6,047 bases of DNA, from positions 4,041 through 10,087 of the forward strand of contig ML178751.1 in NCBI GenBank assembly GCA_004366215.1. Reading direction: 5' to 3'. This document shows positions 4,867 through 6,047 of this stretch, in pieces. The stretch comes from Actinomycetota bacterium. Lineage in GTDB: Bacteria; Actinomycetota; Acidimicrobiia; Acidimicrobiales; Acidimicrobiaceae. Within the stretch, counting starts at the first letter, position 1. Every line of letters begins with the position of its first letter. The position numbers and the translations under genes are program-made. The notes under the pieces were generated by a model, which did not search any database, had not been told where the DNA came from, and worked only from the letters and a program-made list of their open reading frames with translations.

Positions 4867-6047
4867 TTCGACGCCTCTTCATCGCGAATCGCGGTGAGAT
4901 CGCACGGCGAATCATCCGCAGCGCGCGCGCGCTCGGCATCGTGACGATCGTCCCCTACGCGCCCGTCGACGCCGCGAGTCCGGCGGTGCGCGAGGCGGAC
5001 GAGGCGATCGCCCTCGAGGGGGGTCGCCCTCTCGAGAGCTACCTCGATGGAGCCGCCCTCGTGCGCGCTGCGCAAGAGACGAAGGCCGATGCTGTGCACC
5101 CAGGCTACGGCTTTCTCTCCGAGCAGGCGAGCTTTGCCCGAGCGGTGGTCGACGCGGGCCTCATCTGGGTCGGACCCTCGCCGCGGAGCATCGAGCTCAT
5201 GGGCGACAAGCTCGAGGCCAAGGCGCTCATGGCGCGGGTCGGGGTGCCCGTCCTCGCGAGCTGGAACGTCGACGATCCTGCTGTGCACATGCCAGTGCTC
5301 ATCAAGGCCGCCGCTGGCGGAGGCGGCAAGGGCATGCACGTGGTTCGAGAGGCTGCAGCGCTCGCGGAGATGGTTGCGACCGCTCGGCGGGAGGCGCGAG
5401 CTGCCTTCGGCGACGACCGGGTGTTCCTCGAGCGCTGGGTCGAAGTCGCCCGCCACATCGAGGTCCAGATCCTCGCCGACGCAGCGGGCTCGGTCGTGCA
5501 CTGCTTCGAGCGAGAGTGCTCCATCCAGCGCCGTCATCAGAAGGTCGTCGAGGAGGCACCCTCGCCGGCTCTCGACGCCGAGCTTCGCGAGCGCATCACG
5601 AGCGCAGCGATCACGGCGGCTCGAGCCGTCGACTACCAGGGCGCTGGGACGGTCGAGTTCGTCCTCGAACCAAACGGCGACTTCTGGTTCCTCGAGATGA
5701 ACACGAGGCTCCAGGTGGAGCACCCCGTGACCGAGGAGATCCTCGGGATCGACCTCGTTCGCGAGCAGCTTCGCATCGCCGAGGGTGCCGCGCTCTCAGT
5801 CCGACAGGAGGCGTTGCGTCCGCGAGGGCACGCGATCGAGGTGCGGCTCTACGCCGAGGACCCCGCTCAGGGATACCTGCCGCAGGCCGGCACCATCGTC
5901 GAGTGGTCACCGGCCGTGGAACCTGCGCTCCGTTGGGAGTCCGGCGTCGAGACGGGCAGCACCGTAGGCGTGGACTTCGATCCGCTGCTCGCCAAGGTGA
6001 TCGCCGTGGCGCCGACACGACCTGAGGCGGCGGCGCGCTTGGCGCGC
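4863..6047 (+). CDS. Acyl-CoA carboxylase biotin carboxylase (alpha) subunit, N-terminal part (runs off right edge)
   Basis: ATP-dependent carboxylation of protein-bound biotin, the first half-reaction of the carboxylase. 395 codons are present with no stop. Motifs in order: LFIANRGEIARRI at the N-terminus, HPGYGFLSE (79-87), GDKLEAK with ATP-binding Lys116, the ATP-grasp lid KAAAGGGGKGM (148-158), ERECSIQRRHQKVVEEAPSP, EMNTRLQVEHP (278-288) with metal ligand Glu278 and Arg282, and GHAIEVRLYAEDP with catalytic Arg328 (E. coli AccC Arg338). Every key active-site residue checked is present. The stretch between Lys116 and Lys148 is 11 residues shorter than in E. coli AccC. Subunits paired with MCC-type beta chains usually run to 600-700 residues with a C-terminal biotin domain, which would lie outside the window. 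GTG 4863 overlaps the beta-subunit stop (GTGA), with GGAG 10 bases upstream, indicating coupled translation of the two subunits. Confidence 0.95.
   Translation, partial: MIRRLFIANRGEIARRIIRSARALGIVTIVPYAPVDAASPAVREADEAIALEGGRPLESYLDGAALVRAAQETKADAVHPGYGFLSEQASFARAVVDAGLIWVGPSPRSIELMGDKLEAKALMARVGVPVLASWNVDDPAVHMPVLIKAAAGGGGKGMHVVREAAALAEMVATARREARAAFGDDRVFLERWVEVARHIEVQILADAAGSVVHCFERECSIQRRHQKVVEEAPSPALDAELRERITSAAITAARAVDYQGAGTVEFVLEPNGDFWFLEMNTRLQVEHPVTEEILGIDLVREQLRIAEGAALSVRQEALRPRGHAIEVRLYAEDPAQGYLPQAGTIVEWSPAVEPALRWESGVETGSTVGVDFDPLLAKVIAVAPTRPEAAARLAR

Noticed and set aside
4518..5723. Long minus-strand open frame (401 codons) opposite the carboxyltransferase/biotin carboxylase junction
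   Set aside because: Same reason: no recognisable domain, and it spans two well-supported plus-strand genes.

Overview
The window is a 6 kb piece of high-GC chromosome with dense, strongly GC-biased codon use (CTC, GAG and GAC dominate). It carries a catabolic acyl-CoA locus. The gene set is a TetR regulator, an acyl-CoA synthetase, an acyl-CoA dehydrogenase, a DinB/maleylpyruvate-isomerase-like protein of the TIGR03084 type, and a two-subunit biotin-dependent acyl-CoA carboxylase. With GTG starts and 4-base stop/start overlaps, this points to an actinobacterium. A member of the Acidimicrobiia is possible, but that is inference and no marker gene is present.

Layout: 1-325 (minus) is the N-terminal part of an AMP-dependent acyl-CoA synthetase that runs off the left edge. 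436-1131 (minus) is a TetR-family regulator just upstream of it on the same strand. 1132-1221 is a 90-base divergent control region with a triple GAACTC repeat and an imperfect palindrome that could be the TetR operator. 1222-2405 (plus) is an acyl-CoA dehydrogenase broken by a 38-base tandem duplication. 2402-3220 is the TIGR03084-like protein. 3223-4866 is the carboxyltransferase (beta) subunit of a methylcrotonyl/geranyl-type acyl-CoA carboxylase. 4863-6047 is its biotin carboxylase (alpha) subunit, cut by the right edge. The four plus-strand genes are packed with a 4-base overlap, a 2-base gap and another 4-base overlap, so they look like one operon.

How they fit together (inference): the synthetase would activate a branched acid, the dehydrogenase would make the 2,3-enoyl-CoA, and the carboxylase would carboxylate the methyl-branched enoyl-CoA. 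That is the logic of leucine/isovalerate (liu) or acyclic isoprenoid (atu) catabolism, and TetR would respond to a pathway acyl-CoA. Active-site features support it. The dehydrogenase has the helix-G glutamate used by isovaleryl- and long-chain-type enzymes, and the carboxyltransferase has the SYGAGNY motif of the MCC/GCC clade.

The clearest anomaly is the 38-base duplication in the dehydrogenase. It shifts the frame, removes the last 54 residues and uncouples translation of the next gene. It is either a real recent inactivating or reversible slippage event, or a sequence/assembly error.
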